Positions 22,740 to 36,100 are shown, counted from the first letter of the stretch. The stretch is 64,000 nt of DNA from Cordia subcordata (GCA_028554755.1 JAPTOF010000005.1:11546501-11610500); one strand, 5' to 3'. The notes: generated by a model not told the origin, from the sequence alone. Numbers and translations: made by a program.

Positions 22740-23500
22740 GAGTGTTTGTCTTGACTCTTGTCTTGCTATCTTGTAGTTCAAGTCTTTGATTGATCAAGCG
22801 AAAAAGCACCTCCAATTGATAGAGATAGCCCTTAATGAGTTTGTCGGTTGAGAGCTGGATGGCTCTTTGGTTGAGTCTGCCGAAGAGGCCTGGCTAAAAT
22901 AGGATAACAAAATATTGAAGGCAGAAGTAGTTGATGCAAGAAGGTGAAACGTTAGAAAGATCCATCAGCTTGAGAAAAACACAAATCTGACCAAGAGACA
23001 TTAAGATCGCCTTGATGTCTGATCTAAACAGCCACATCAATTTCCAGTGTAAAAAGTTAGAAGAAAGGAGGAATAACTCAAAAATCTGGAGAATGATCTT
23101 GAGGCAACCAATGAAGGGCATCGAGTGGCAATCGAGCATATTTAGGCTCTAAAGAAGAAAATGAAGGACTATATCAACGCATACAAAGAGTTAAGGAATA
23201 TGTCAATGACTTATATGCTGAGGCTCTTTTCCAATATGCCCTAGGGTTTTTCGACCAGTCTAGAGCAGGCCAAGGCTTCGTTAATGGCTAACCCTCTTGT
23301 AAGCTTTGAAGACCTAGTTAGAATACAGATGGAATCCCTTCTTTCTTTTAATCTTGATAACAGTGATATCGCTGAGGCAATCAAGCTGAATCACTCGAGG
23401 TCCCTACTGCCAAAGACACTACTAACCCTAATCCCTCTGCCCCTGAAGAAGTCGTTAATTCCATCCCTCCTTCCTGAGAAAGTGTCATTTGGAAATTGAC
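22740..23500 (+). pseudogene. decayed coiled-coil-like coding remnant, possibly gypsy gag or extra frame
   Basis: In several plus-strand frames interrupted by stops, the translation is rich in Lys, Glu and Leu. Examples are SLIDQAKKHLQLIEIAL, NLENDLEATNEGHRVAIEH and VKEYVNDLYAEALFQYALGF. This resembles the coiled-coil gag-like or additional proteins of plant gypsy elements. It is on the strand opposite the gypsy pol remnants at 24.1-27.8 kb, so it may belong to a different element. It may also be an unrelated pseudogene. Confidence 0.35.
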
Positions 23501-24099
23501 CTTTGTGGCCCATTTTGTTTTCTGTATTTGAATATTTGGCCTTTAATTGGCCTTTGTTATTTTTTTTATGCAAATGGTTTATATATTACTATTTCGTGCT
23601 TGTGATTGTGCTTTTCGGCCTTATATTCTTTATTTTGCCTTTGCTTTTGCTCTTGGTTTCTTGATTCAGTTAGCAATATTTTAGGCTACGATGGTATGCT
23701 AGCTTGGAAGGTAGGACACTAGCCCCTATTTTGCAGGCGATCGATTTAGTTGTTTCGTAAATACCAATCTCTTTGTAGATGCTTTTCAATTTATTTGATT
23801 TTCGTATGGGGTTGAAGCTTTGACCTTTATAGAGACATTGCTCCTTATAGAGATTGGGCAAATAAATCTTAGGAGAGACATAAGTCCTTTGATGTTTGTA
23901 TGCCTATCGATTTTATATAGGACATTGGCCCTTTAAGTGATTGTTCAAACATTGTCGTGATAGATCATAATATAGAAGTCCGAACTCATTTTATTAAAGT
24001 TTAATTGTTATGTACAAGATATCATTCTTTCTTTATACGAAGTATTTTCTGAGATACTCCTCATGCCATGTGTTTGGGAGTTCAGTTTTATCCGCCATT

Positions 24100-24870
24100 T
24101 CCAATCTGAAAGTCCCTAGTCAGACGACTTTGATTAATAAGGGCCTTCCAATTTTCATCAAGCTTTCCTAGCATTCCTATAAAGAAACATGAGAACCAAG
24201 TCCCCTTCGGAGATTTTCTTCGATTTAACCCTTTAGGTTAGGCATCATTGTGAAGCTTCTTTTGTTGCTTAGAACTTGATTCAAGCCTCTTCTCAGATTT
24301 CACCCAGCAACAACATTTCTATTTTAAGATTTCGTTGTTATCTTCTTCATTGAAGTATTGGACCTGTAATTTTAGACACTTGATCTCTATTGGTATCAGA
24401 ACGCCGCTCCCATAGGTCATTCTAAAGGGTGTCTCCCCTATGCTACTATAGGTAGTAGTTTGATATCCTCAACATCGATCGACAATCCGTTAATCTAGTC
24501 CAGTTTGACCTTTAACCCCCGCAAGATCATTTTATTGACCACTTTAACTGGCCTGTTAGTTTGAGGATGGTTTACCAATGCAAATTGTAGATTAATACAT
24601 AGTTCTTTGGATATTACTATGAAATATTTGAAGTCAAACTACCTGGCATGATCATTATGATTATCTTGGGAACCTCCATCATATATATCACATTTTCCAT
24701 ACAATGCTCCAGGCTACTTTTTCGGCATGACCTCAGCTTTAACCTATTTAATGAAGTAATCTATTACAACGAATGCAAATTTTTGTTGTCCTTTTACAAA
24801 GGGCATTGACCCTACAATATCAAGTCCCCATTTAATGAATGGTGACAAACTAATGACGTTAAGAATGGTG
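24100..24870 (-). pseudogene. Ty3/gypsy integrase remnant
   Basis: On the minus strand the translation follows a gypsy integrase core: SPFIKWGLDIVGSMPFVKGQ, then FAFVVIDYF (about 24750-24850), and further along NHPQTNRPVKVVNKMILRG (about 24500-24570). The last block corresponds to the family's HPQANGQ...N+ region. Stops and frame changes occur throughout. The distal end towards 24100 is too decayed to assign. Confidence 0.75.
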
Positions 24871-24879
24871 CTCTAAAGT

Positions 24880-26390
24880 CAATCATCTATTGTAACTAGG
24901 CACTGATTAGCACATAAATAATCTTACTTTCTACCTTTTATCATTTCATGCATCTTCTTTTTAATTGTTAAATTATGACGTAGTCCTTAGGATGACCTAA
25001 TGGGATTATGTGAATAAGGAATAACTTGGTCGTCTATAAACCTGATTCATAACCAAATGACAGAATCAATACAGAGAAATTGATTTTATTGAGCATAGGT
25101 TATAGTGAATCAGAGGAGTTGGTCATTCTCATGACCAATAGGTGTTGGGACACCAGTGTGACTTACGGTGTAATGTAGAAACATGCTCACTGAACTTGAC
25201 TCTATTAGTGCATACTATGATATGTATCCTACTATTAGAGAATAGCTTATGGTTCACGTGGATGTTGTATCTCCTCCGATCTGAGACTACAATAGAGATT
25301 TGCTAATTACTTCCTGTACTTTGGTACCGAAATATCCAAATTTTTAATCTGGTGATGGGAGGCTGCTAGGTATGGCTAAGTGTCACGAAGTCAATGCGTA
25401 AGTCGATATAGGATTAACTGCTCTGGGTATTTGGAGAATGATGCTCTACTTTGTTCCAATTTTCTAAGTCTTTGCCTAAAGCACCTTTTGTAATGAGTCG
25501 TAAGGTTTTGTCATGATAAGTCATGATATAATTGGGCCTTGACATAGAATGACCAATAAGGATTTGACAGTTAACCATACTCTTAGTGCTATTTTGTAGG
25601 GAATCCACCATTATGCTCAAGTTCATTGAGTGTTGCGTTACAACTATTCGACTTATTCGGATGTCGTTAACTATTGCTAGATAGTATCATCAATTAGTAC
25701 GAGGATCATCTTCATGTTATCGGTTTAAGTTTGAACCTATATAGTCATGAATATGGTTGGGAATTTGTTAGAAAATTGGCCTTACTGTAATAATCTCGAC
25801 CACATTTAAATTGTGAATTAAGTGTGTTATTATTTAATTATGAATAAAATAATATTATAAGTAATCAATGTTATAGATATTTAATTGAGAATAAATATTA
25901 TAATATTTAGCTACCTATTACGAGTCATGAAATTAATTTTAACTATATCCAGCTAGCATTGGATATGTGGATTAAATTAATTCGCGGCCTATTATTTATA
26001 AATTAATTCTTAATTTAATTCCGGCTTGATTGTAGATTTAGGAAGTCTACAACCTTGTCTCTAAGTCCAATGGGTTAAACTTTAGTGGACATTAGAAGGT
26101 AGACTTTATGGAAAGCCTACTCTTTCCTTATTTAAAGAGAATTCATTGTATTTTTTGGTCATAAGGGTTTCAAAAATCCTGATCCTACACTAACTTCTTT
26201 AGAATTCTCTCCCAAAATCAAAAACAAAATAGCCTCGTTCAACAGTTTTTTATTACTGCGAAGAGGAGGAACTAAACGCTTTCGCAAAGCAATTTCAAAA
26301 ATGACATTCAGAAATTTTGGTGCACTTTTGGAGGTAAATATGTTACTTTATAAAAATAATTTAAATTGCATTCAGTTTGATCCTGTACGC
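24880..26390. mobile_element. inserted LTR-like segment inside gypsy pol
   Basis: About 1.5 kb without coding similarity lies between two matches to the same part of gypsy integrase, a WGLD motif at about 26430 and another at about 24840. It has LTR-like features: a promoter-like TTATTTAAAGAG near 26140 and CCCAAAATCAAAA near 26215. I found no clear inverted ends or target duplication. It could be a solo LTR, or the junction between two different gypsy copies. Confidence 0.4.
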
Positions 26391-26399
26391 AATTTGTGG

Positions 26400-27760
26400 G
26401 AAAGTCTCTATGAATTCCTTCACATTGGCCCTACCATATCCAATCCCCATTGAGCAAATGGCCAAGGAGTAATGATTGGTGCTGGCATAGAGGTCGGACA
26501 ATGCTGGATATTAGCATTGTCTAACGTCGATCACATTGGGTCAACAAATCTTTTGCATCTTTCTGAATTGTCAGCCAATAGTATTCTTGCCTGATAACTT
26601 TTAGGCCAATGCGCATGCTCCTGTATGACTGCCACAAATTCCTTCGTGCATCTTCCAATAACATATTATTTTGGTAGTGGTTCTCCCAAAGTTCTTTTGT
26701 ACAGCGAATCTCCATATAAAATTTTTTTATAAACTAGGAGATGGTTCTTTGAGCTTCTTGAATCTTCTGGTGATTCTTCTTTTTCCAAGTATCTTCAGAT
26801 CGGTAATCTCCAATTTCTTTAAGATCTTATGCACTGTATGTCGGTCCAAACACTTGGTTCTAGTACTTATCTATATGTATAATTTTTCCATCTTTGATCG
26901 ATGCTGCCAACTCAAAATAAGGCATCGGCCTTTTCATTATCTCCCTGAGATATTTGGCTTCTATCAAACTTCTCCGTCCCTTCAATCGTACTTTTAACGC
27001 AATCCATGTAGACTTTCATCTTTCTATCCTTTGTTTCAAATTACGTGATTACTTGTCCCGTGATTAGCTGGGAATTGGTGTATACCTGGACCGATCTAGC
27101 TCCCATCATCTTTAACCCCTTTGTTACGGCTATTAACATTTCGTACTCTACTTCGTTGTTTGTGGTTGAAAAGCACACTCAATTGTATGTTTAAATTCTT
27201 GTCTATTGGGGTTCTAAAGTGCTACTCCTACCCCCATCCAACTTGGTTGGCCGTTCATATAAACTGTCCAATCTCCGAATTTCCTTTGTTCAGGCTATAT
27301 ATATTCAACTATGAAATCTACTAAGGCTTGCACTTTAGTCATCGTTCGGGATTGATACCTGATTTCATGTTGGCTAAGCTCGATTCACTATTCCAGCAAT
27401 CATCCAGACAGCTCAGACTTACGCAACACGTGCCTCAATGGTTGATTAGTTATAAGTTGGATGGGGTGTAATTTAAAGCATGATTAAGCTTCCTGGCTGA
27501 TGTGACTAGTGCTAAAGAAAGCTTTTCTATACGGTTGTAGCGAGTCTCAACTCTTTTTAAAATCCTGCTTGCATAGTGGTTGGAAATCGAATCCCTTTTT
27601 CTTCAAAAATGAGCACAGCTGCAATGGCCGTGTTCGTGTTGGATAAATAAGTCAGTTGAGTTTCTCCATTTTCTGGTCAGGCGAGAATTGAGGTTGGTTG
27701 AGGCATGTCTTTAATCCTTCAAATGCTTCTTGACGCTTCTCTGAATTTAAAAACCTTTGG
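26400..27760 (-). pseudogene. Ty3/gypsy RT end, RNase H and integrase zinc region, decayed
   Basis: On the minus strand, read from the high-coordinate end: SEKRQEAFEGLKTCLNQP (about 27700-27755), then the RNase H entry region NTNTAIAAVLIFEEKGI (about 27600), then the PLRHVLRKSELSG block (about 27400). Next comes a cellular-type RNase H with FSTTNNEVEYEMLIA and VYTNSQLITG (about 27050-27180). The integrase zinc region follows with QEYYWLTIQKDAKDLLTQC (about 26530-26610), ending at WPFAQWGLDMVGPM (about 26430). Frameshifts and stops are frequent. RT, RNase H, then integrase is the gypsy order. The block pattern suits plant lineages with the LRKPELSG motif, but the lineage call is inference. Confidence 0.8.
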
Positions 27761-29475
27761 AGTTCTAGACACAAAGAAATACACTGAAAAGAAAATTATG
27801 GTTATCATACACATGAAAATTTAACCATTCTTCTAAAATTATATCTTTACTTGACAAGATTACTCTTTGTTTTCTAATGAAAATTTAATGGGAAGCACTA
27901 TTTAGGAAAGTGGGGAATGGAAAAAGTGATTGGAGATTGTAGAATTCCCCATTTTTTAATGAAAATTTCAAAACTAAACTGTAAGTCTTTAACCTAAGTT
28001 TTTGAGTTTTTATCACCAATTGCACCGTTAAAATCAAAACCGTCTTTTAATCCCACATCAAGATTCCATATTAAAGAAACTAACCAATAATATTTCAAAG
28101 TAGTACTGCAAGACAGATTATGGCATTAATTATTGTGCCAACCTTTTACATTTATACTACTAACATAGATATAGTAACATGTCCTCTCGTGTTGGACGTC
28201 TAGACAAATAAAAATCATCATCATCAAGAGTCAAAACATCAATAAAATAAAATAAAGTATATAATCAGTCCATATCTATCACATAATTTAAACCACAAAA
28301 CACAAATAAAGTACATATCACTCCATCACATAATTCACATTACAATACATAAATAAAGTATATTATATGATAACTAGTCAACCATAACCCAAGAGTCCAC
28401 AGCATAAATAGAAAACACGTTTTAAGAAGCAGCCATTCTAAAAGAAAATGTAACATATACTATATTATATGTATACATACATATATGTGTGTGTATATAT
28501 TATTATATATGATAAAATAAAAAAATTCGGGTTTTGGGTATTCTTTAGAGGGGGAAAAAAACTCTACCGTTCCCTAACCCAATTCCTTGAAATTTTGCCC
28601 CGTTCGTGATTTTTTTCCCAATTCCCCAAAAAAATTTCCTCATCTTCAAAATATCGGGTCGATAATCAGGTTTTCTTAATTATTGTACACCCCTAATTAT
28701 AATAATAATTAGTTGAAAACTTGAATTCCACTCAAATTGACTATAAATGAAAACTAGCACAGAAGACTATTGAATCAAAATCTAAACAAATTAGGACTAC
28801 AAATGAGCATGAGCCCCCGACACCAACAACTAATGCATTCCCAAGCACACATTTGGAGATGGTATTAGTCAGTGTCGCGTTTTGTCTCCTTTCTTTCTTT
28901 TTCAGGTCCGGTGAATCACAATTATCCAAATGGCCAAAATACGTGGAGATACCTGCACCAACCTAACTACACATTAGCAATCAATAAATCGTGGGGCACT
29001 ATCACAAGACGTCTTATCACTAGATTAATCTAGGCAGTTGCAGGTATTTTTATTTTCTTTTTAAGAAAAAAAAAGAAATAAAAAGGTTTATGTGTAACAT
29101 TCTTTTACATTGGTTGTTTGTGATATTCATGTGCATTTTATAATGACTTTGATTTATTAATATTGTTATTATGGGTTTAAATATTTTGAATTAATTAATT
29201 AGGATCAATTTGGTGGTAGACTAATAGTTGGACTTGGGTTATCTGCAGATTCCATGTTGCCCATAAGCATTTTACGCATGTTGATAAGGTTCAATATGAC
29301 AGTAGATCAGTAGTAGGACCTGAATTTCATGTTGTCTATAAGCATTTTGCACATGTTGATTAGGCTCGATGTTGTAGTAATTACGTAGTGGGACCTAGAT
29401 TTTTACACTATGTCTATTTAAAGTTTTTTTTTTTCCTATAATATTTTCATTGCATAAACTTCCAATTTTTAAAAC
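27761..29475. other. AT-rich repeat-type sequence, no gene
   Basis: No coding block was recognised. It includes a TATA/TGTG-rich microsatellite stretch at about 28455-28515 and an AAATAAAGTA-type motif repeated loosely at 28230-28365. I saw no transposon termini. Confidence 0.4.
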
Positions 29476-30296
29476 CGGTAAATTACATGGAACCTCCTTA
29501 TAGTTTGTTATAAGTGTGCGTTTATCCTATGTGATTTAAAAATTAGCTGGTTACCTCCTGTACTTTTCAAAAGTGAAGCAAATTAACCTCTCCCGTCACT
29601 TTTTAAATCATGTGGCAAACCCGCCAGGCCTACAACTGGGTTTTTTTTTTTTTTTGCTATTAAACTTGATTGTGGTAAAAAAATGTCCTTTCTTTTTTTT
29701 TTCCTCAAAAAAACATTTACAAAAGAAAAGGTTTGAACCCTTGACATATGTAAATTTTAACCAATAATACTACAAACATGTTTGCATTTTATTTCGTTAT
29801 TAAAAGTAAATATTTTTTGTCATCGAAAATTGAAAAATAAAAAAGAAATTAACTTCCATTGTCATCTTGATAGCACAACCACCATCTCATTAATTAAATT
29901 AATTAATTATTTATTTTTAATTTTTAATTATTTGATTAATTAATTAATCAATTATTAAATTATTAATGATTAATTAATGAATTTTTAATTAATTAACTAA
30001 TTATTAATTACTTCACATTTTCAATTAAATAAAAAGGGTAAATAGCGCCGTACCCCCTGTGGTTTGTTATAAGTACATCTTACCCCTTTGTGGTTGCCAT
30101 AATTGCACCGTTAACTCTTGAGTTTGAAGGACAAATTAGTCTTTTCACATTTTCGTTAGCCAAAATTAACAGAGTTAAAAAATGGGCGTGTGTACTTTAC
30201 TTTTGAAAAGAACAGGGATAATTAACTAATTTTTAAATCCCAAATAATAAACACACATTTAAAACAAACTAAAAAGGAGTACCATATAATTTAACC
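29476..30296. mobile_element. Mutator-like foldback element with a second element arm inside
   Basis: The left arm starts at GGTAAATTACATGGAACC, and the right arm on the other strand gives GGTTAAATTATATGGTACTCC. Similarity continues inward through GATTTAAAAATTAG and CTTTTCAAAAGT on both arms. The flanks TTTTAAAAC and TTTTAAAAA agree at 8 of 9 positions, consistent with a 9-bp duplication. Inside, a second terminus of the same general type begins near 30034 (GGGTAAATAGCGCCGTACC) and has no obvious partner. The centre is extremely AT-rich with many TTAATTAA motifs. Confidence 0.65.
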
Positions 30297-31574
30297 TTTT
30301 AAAAAATATTATCTACATATCCAAGTTGACAGATACATGACAAATCCAGTGCACAATGCCCTGTTGACTTTAACGTGGAATGGCAAAATTACCCTTGAAA
30401 AATGACATTGCAAATATTTTTAGTGTTATTTATTTGACTATAAAGATGCTACAAATAATATATGTAAAAGACACCTTGTTTGGGCAAATTCTTTTCTCTC
30501 TTGATAAATCTAAAATATCTCGTACAATAATCAAGATATACTTTCTAGCTCACGAGCTGATAAGCTTGTCCTGTGATGTTGGTTGAACGTAACTTTTAGA
30601 CATTAACGGAACACATTTTTTAACAAGTGATATTGTTGTTTCCCGAATAATAAGAGGAAGTTCCACTTCTCATACTTAATATCTATTTTAATTTTTTAAG
30701 TGCCCTCTAATAGGGATGACAATAGGGTGAGCCAGGATAGAGGCCGATTATGTTTACTCTTACTTGGCACGTCTTAAAAAATTTCTATCCTTACCCCTTT
30801 CATACACCTGGTATTGGTGTCAACTTTTATTACCATTCCTGTTCTCATTGGATGAGAAAAACCACACCATACTCTTATGAAGTATCGACCAATAAAATTA
30901 ATAACATTAAATTTTGAAAAAGATAATAATACAAAAAAATATATTAAAAATAAGTTAACTTTTATCACGAAACTAAAGAGATATCGAATAATATAAAGTT
31001 TATATTAAAATATATACAAAAATAGTATAATATTTATATTAAAAATATATAAAAACATATTAAAAGTAATAGATATACTTATATAGCGAGGCAACAAAGG
31101 GCGGAGTGAATAAACCCCTAACCCCATCTTGCCCCCAAAAGGGGTTTTTGCCAAAAACCTTGCTCATATCCATACGCTACTCTTGCAGAACGAAATGCGG
31201 CGGGGTACTATTATCATTTCTATTTTTGATGTTCTAAAACTCAAGTTATAAAATTTCAATGTTTACCATGAGTATTCAAAATGCCCACTACAGTTATCCT
31301 ATTATCAAGACAAAAAAAAAAAAACTAAAATTACGGAATGCAAGTCTTATTTTTAGTGTCACGATTCTAATTTTGAGTACACGGGTGATAAATTTTTTAA
31401 AAGATATTGAAGATAATTCATGCGATAAGAAAGTAACTATGTGATATTTCTTCTCAGTGAAACGAGAAAATAGCTGGAAGAACCAATTTGATAATTTATT
31501 TTTTATAAACATTTTGTTATATTTATGAGAAAGGAAGCTTATTTAAGAGTCCAAATAACCATAAAAGCTTATTA
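30297..31574. other. AT-rich intergenic sequence, no gene
   Basis: No reading frame with a recognisable domain, no RNA gene and no bounded mobile element was seen here. Confidence 0.4.
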
Positions 31575-32044
31575 GAGGGTGTTTGGTTTGGCTTTTTTTG
31601 TGGTCAAACCTGCTTAAAGTCTAATTTAAACTAATGAAAGCGCTTGTTTTAATTAAAAATGTATTTTTTTAAGTGGCTTTAAGTAAAAAATAAAAAGCTC
31701 CCCAACCTCAACTTTTGATTTTTATGATTTTAAACATGTTGAAAAAAAACAAATTTGACTAAATCATCTACTATCTTATCCTTACCTTTTTATTTTTATT
31801 ACTAAAATATCTTTAATCTTTTATCTTATACCTATCTTTTTAAATTCTATTTTAATGTCCTTAATAGTTATTTTAACTATATAACTTATTTTTCGACTCA
31901 CTTTAATCAAACATATAAATACTTATTTTTATAACTATAACTTTTATTCAAACACGTAACTACTTAAAATTGACAATAAAAAAAAGTCACTTAAAACCAG
32001 AAGTACTTTAAGTAACTTTTTTATGAGTCAATCCAAACACCCTC
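31575..32044. mobile_element. PIF/Harbinger-like miniature element (Tourist type)
   Basis: 470 bp with inverted ends GAGGGTGTTTGGTTTGGCTT on the left and, read on the other strand, GAGGGTGTTTGGATTGACTC on the right. It is flanked by TTA at 31572-31574 and TTA at 32045-32047, the 3-bp duplication typical of PIF/Harbinger elements. There is no coding sequence. A related, rearranged copy lies at about 56325-57012. Confidence 0.8.
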
Positions 32045-33083
32045 TTAGTAATAGTGTTGGTCTACTGTCTTCTTAGCATTTAATTTAAGGTCATTACCTT
32101 TATCTTTTTTATATTTATTCTAATTTCGTCTTATTCTTAACCTTTATTTATAACCTTTTTAACCATATAAGGTTTTATCAGTAGTTCAGCGAGTAGTCAA
32201 GTGCGTGAAATTATTTTTCTCAAGAAGTATGATAATCGAACTTCACGAGAAATACGATTGGCTTCAAAGAGAAATTTAAATAAAAAAAAAGAAAAGAAAA
32301 CCTTTGTGCGGGTCTATCTTTTCGCACACAAGTTCTATTTTTTTTTTTTTCCTTCTTTTATTACGAGTACAAGGGGGGGCCATGCTTAAAGCAAGATGAG
32401 GCAACTCAGCAGAAATATGTTTGTTCTTATCTAATAATAGTAGTATTATAATTAAATTCATAAAAAATATGTTCCCTTGTACGACTTCTCAATAAGTTTT
32501 TAATATGTTAATGCCTGTACTTCCTAAATCTATTCTTTTCTCCCTTTATTTTCTATTTTTTGGTTTTATTTTTTACCTTTAGTTACTAATTCTATTCTTT
32601 TTAATTTTTTAATTCAGAAAAAAGTCAAAAAATAATTTTTTTACGACTATTTTTCCCTTTTTTTTTCTTTTATAACAAAAAAAATTTACTTGACAAAATT
32701 TATCTAACGAATAACGAATGAAACCCAACTATCAATTAACAAACTTCAGGTCCGGAGCAACAGTTACATCCCACGAAACGTCAAACACAAAACAAACCCC
32801 AAAAAGAAAAAAAAAAAAAAAAAAGAAGGAAAAAACATCATCTCTCTACCTTCTCTATCAGAAAAACACCCCATAAAATAAACGTTTTCAAAAAGCTGCA
32901 AAAGATAGACATCTTTTACACTAATTTTTTTCATTGATTTTGTTCTTTTATAATTGTAATTATAATTATGATTATTATTATTGTTGCCTGAAGAGAATGG
33001 AAGCTGATGTTTCTATTTTCTAACCAAAACCCTACCGATTTTCTTTTCTGTTTTTTTTTTTGAAGATCTCTCCAAGAAAAGAA

Positions 33084-33111
33084 GATAATAATAATAATAA
33101 TAATAATACTG
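33084..33111. repeat. (TAA)n microsatellite in the 5' leader of the RMR gene
   Basis: About nine trinucleotide units starting roughly 60 bp upstream of the RMR start codon, so probably in its promoter or 5' UTR. Confidence 0.85.
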
Positions 33112-33142
33112 ATAGTAATTATTGAAGGGGTTTTGAGATTTT

Positions 33143-36100
33143 ATGAGAGAAATGGTGAATTGTTATAGGGTTTTGGTGTGTGGATTTGTTATGTGTTTGA
33201 TGGGTTTCACAGCTTCAGGAAATGTTTTGGTGATTGGGAACAACGTTACCTTATCCTTTGAAGATATTGAAGCTAACTTTGGTAAGTTTAGTTTTGATAT
33301 TTTATCTTCCGCTTTTTATTTTCTTCTCCTTCTTTTTTTGTTTTTTCCTTGAAAAAATTCACGAGTTCACGGTCGACTCTTGAAATTGTTGTCTGGTTCA
33401 TATCGTGATTTTCGTGCGCTGCGCTGCCGTTGATTGTTACAGTTTATGTTGAAGTTTGATTTTTTGGTGGTGAAGGAGCTAGACCAAGTATATATTTTAA
33501 CTTCTTTTCTAGTTTAAGAATTATTGCAGTGGTGAAAATGACTTGGGAAATTGAGCTTACTTAAGTACTTTTTTTGGACAAAATTTTAAATTTTTAGGCT
33601 TCTTTTTTTTTGGTGGGGGGGGGGGGGGAGGGGAAAGATGTGAGCTTGATGTTAAATTGAAGCATATTGTTGTTAAAATAATTGGGTACTTGTGTGCTTG
33701 CATATAATTTGTTTAATAGATTCCAGCTATCGTGAGGGTGTGCTTGCACGTGTGATTGATCAATAATTGAAAATGGAAATCTGTTTGTGAATATATTGAA
33801 GATATAATTGCTTCTATAGTGGATTTGATATTGCTGATAAATGATAACTTCCGCTAGAGGTGAATAATTTATCATGAGGAAGTGATTTTCGTTGTTGGCA
33901 TTCAGTTATGGTTTTTAGTGGGTGTTTATGTTTTATGTTTCTCTGTGCTTCCAGCTCCATCAGTGAAAGGTTCTGGGAAATGTGGCATTTTGTACGTAGC
34001 AGAGCCTTTGGATGCCTGCTCACCGCTGACGAATACAGTTGAGCCTGTAGAAGATGAAACCAAGTCTCCATTTGTGTTGATGATAAGAGGAAAATGTAGC
34101 TTTGAGGAGAAAGTCAGAAAAGCCCAAGCGGCAGGGTACGAAGCGGCCATTATCTACGACAACGAGAACGGGGAGTTAGTTGCAAGTAAGGACCCCCTCC
34201 TGCCTAACTTTCTATAGCATTTAACTTTTGTGATTATGAATTTGATGTCATTGATCGTATGTAACAGTCACTGATGGTGTGTTATTGAACTCTCTGTTAT
34301 GACCTTTATTGTTTATGAGCAAGGTGAAGTCAAGCTTGTATAGATAAGAGAAATTTCCTGCCTTGTATTGTTACCTAATTTAGTGACTTCACCCTACCAC
34401 CAAATCGTTAAACGGTCACTTATTGTGTTCCTTCAACTTCATACTGAAAGACTAGCCCGTGGTTGAACATGGCAAAAGAAAATAAGTCTGTTTCTTGTTC
34501 TCATTATTGTCCCATAACTTTTGTCAACTGCCCTCATTTGAAAATTTTCTTTTATGCTGGATAGCATATTTCTCTTTTCTGAGATAGCTTCAAGCTATGT
34601 TGCTCAGACTCTTCAATTATGGGTAGGTGCCCGTGTCCACGGGACATGATACTCCCAAAGTGTCAAGACACTTCAACAAAACACACGATCTGACGTTTTA
34701 AATTGAAAAACAAAAAATTGGTAAATGTTAAGATAGGTTTCTTATATTCTAGCAAAGTGTCTATTTATTTGAAGGACAATTTTGAGGCTTCATATTCTTA
34801 TCCTAGAATTGCATATAAGATATACACAACTGCTTCTTTAGTTCTCAATTTGGAAAGTCTATATATGGTTTTAATAGTTTGAGTCTAAAGTCAGGACACT
34901 AAAGTCTGAGAATCCTAAATTTTGACAATTTTTGTGTCTGACACTCGGATCCATATATGTGTCTAACAGTTCAAAGTCCAAGTAACATTGGCTTAAAATA
35001 AATTTATAGATTTGTTAAATTGTGATTATATTCATAAAATAAGCTCTGAACCTTGCCATTGGAATGATGAAGGTAATGTGTATTTCTGAGGGGGAGAATA
35101 TTTGAATAGTGTATAATTAGATGAGGAAGAGATATTTTAAACTAATTTATAATTAGATGAGATATGAAAACATTTGAAACATAGTGTCAAACAAAGTAAA
35201 TATTATAACTGTTGCAAGCTTATACGAAAACTAGAGAACTCCAAATTGAGATGCATTTATCCTGGTAATCAGGGATTCTAGTTGCATAATATTTTTGCTT
35301 CATTTTTGCATTTATAATCGGTATTGTTGTTTTCTCCACCATGTGAGCTAAACTTGTATGCTGTACATCTCTTAACATGTAACATTTCACTAGATATTAG
35401 TTTGTTAAAAATTTTGAAGGTTTATGTATCAGAATTTAGCCAATGGTTCAGGATAGAGGTGTGAATATGCATGCAAAGTCTATTACCACCATAATCTCCG
35501 AGTTTGGTGAATTGGCTTAAAGTTATTCTTTTAGTGAAGAACTATTACTAAATATGATTATATATTCTTGTTAAGAAGTGGAAAAACAAAGTAGCAAACA
35601 AGCTTTAGTTGTAGGCTTCTTTCCTACTACTTGTAAAAGAAGAAAGATGTCTTCAAAAGGCTGGTAGCTTTGACTTTGAGCTATAGAATTTCATGTACAA
35701 GAATTTCTAACAAGGTACCTGGAAAATGCAGTGGCAGGAAATTCTGCTGGTATTAAAATACCCGCTGTATTTGTTTCAAGAGCCTCAGGTGAAATACTGG
35801 CGTCATATGCTGGTGACACTCACATAGAAGTTTGGATAATGCCGAGCTTTGAGAATTCAGCATGGTCGATCATGGCCATATCTTTTATATCATTGCTTGC
35901 AATGTCTGCAGTATTGGCCACCTGCTTCTTTGTCCGGAGGCATCGAATTCGAAGAGAACGGCCGCGACCTTCACGTGTTAGGGAATTCCATGGAATGAGC
36001 AGTCGACTTGTTAAAGCAATGCCAAGTCTAATATTCACTGCAGTTCTGGAGGATAATTGTACTTCAGCAACATGTGCTATATGCCTTGAAGACTACAGTG

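Noticed and set aside
29690..29760. GGTTTGAACCC as part of a tRNA gene
   Set aside because: It resembles the T-arm only. No cloverleaf with acceptor, D and anticodon arms could be drawn.
30713..31210. A GGGATGACAATAGGGTGAG-type segment as a bounded transposon
   Set aside because: The style is familiar from plant repeats, but no inverted ends, duplication or second copy could be seen in the window.
35820..36038. A minus-strand frame in RMR exon 3
   Set aside because: It is the shadow of the RMR transmembrane and basic region.
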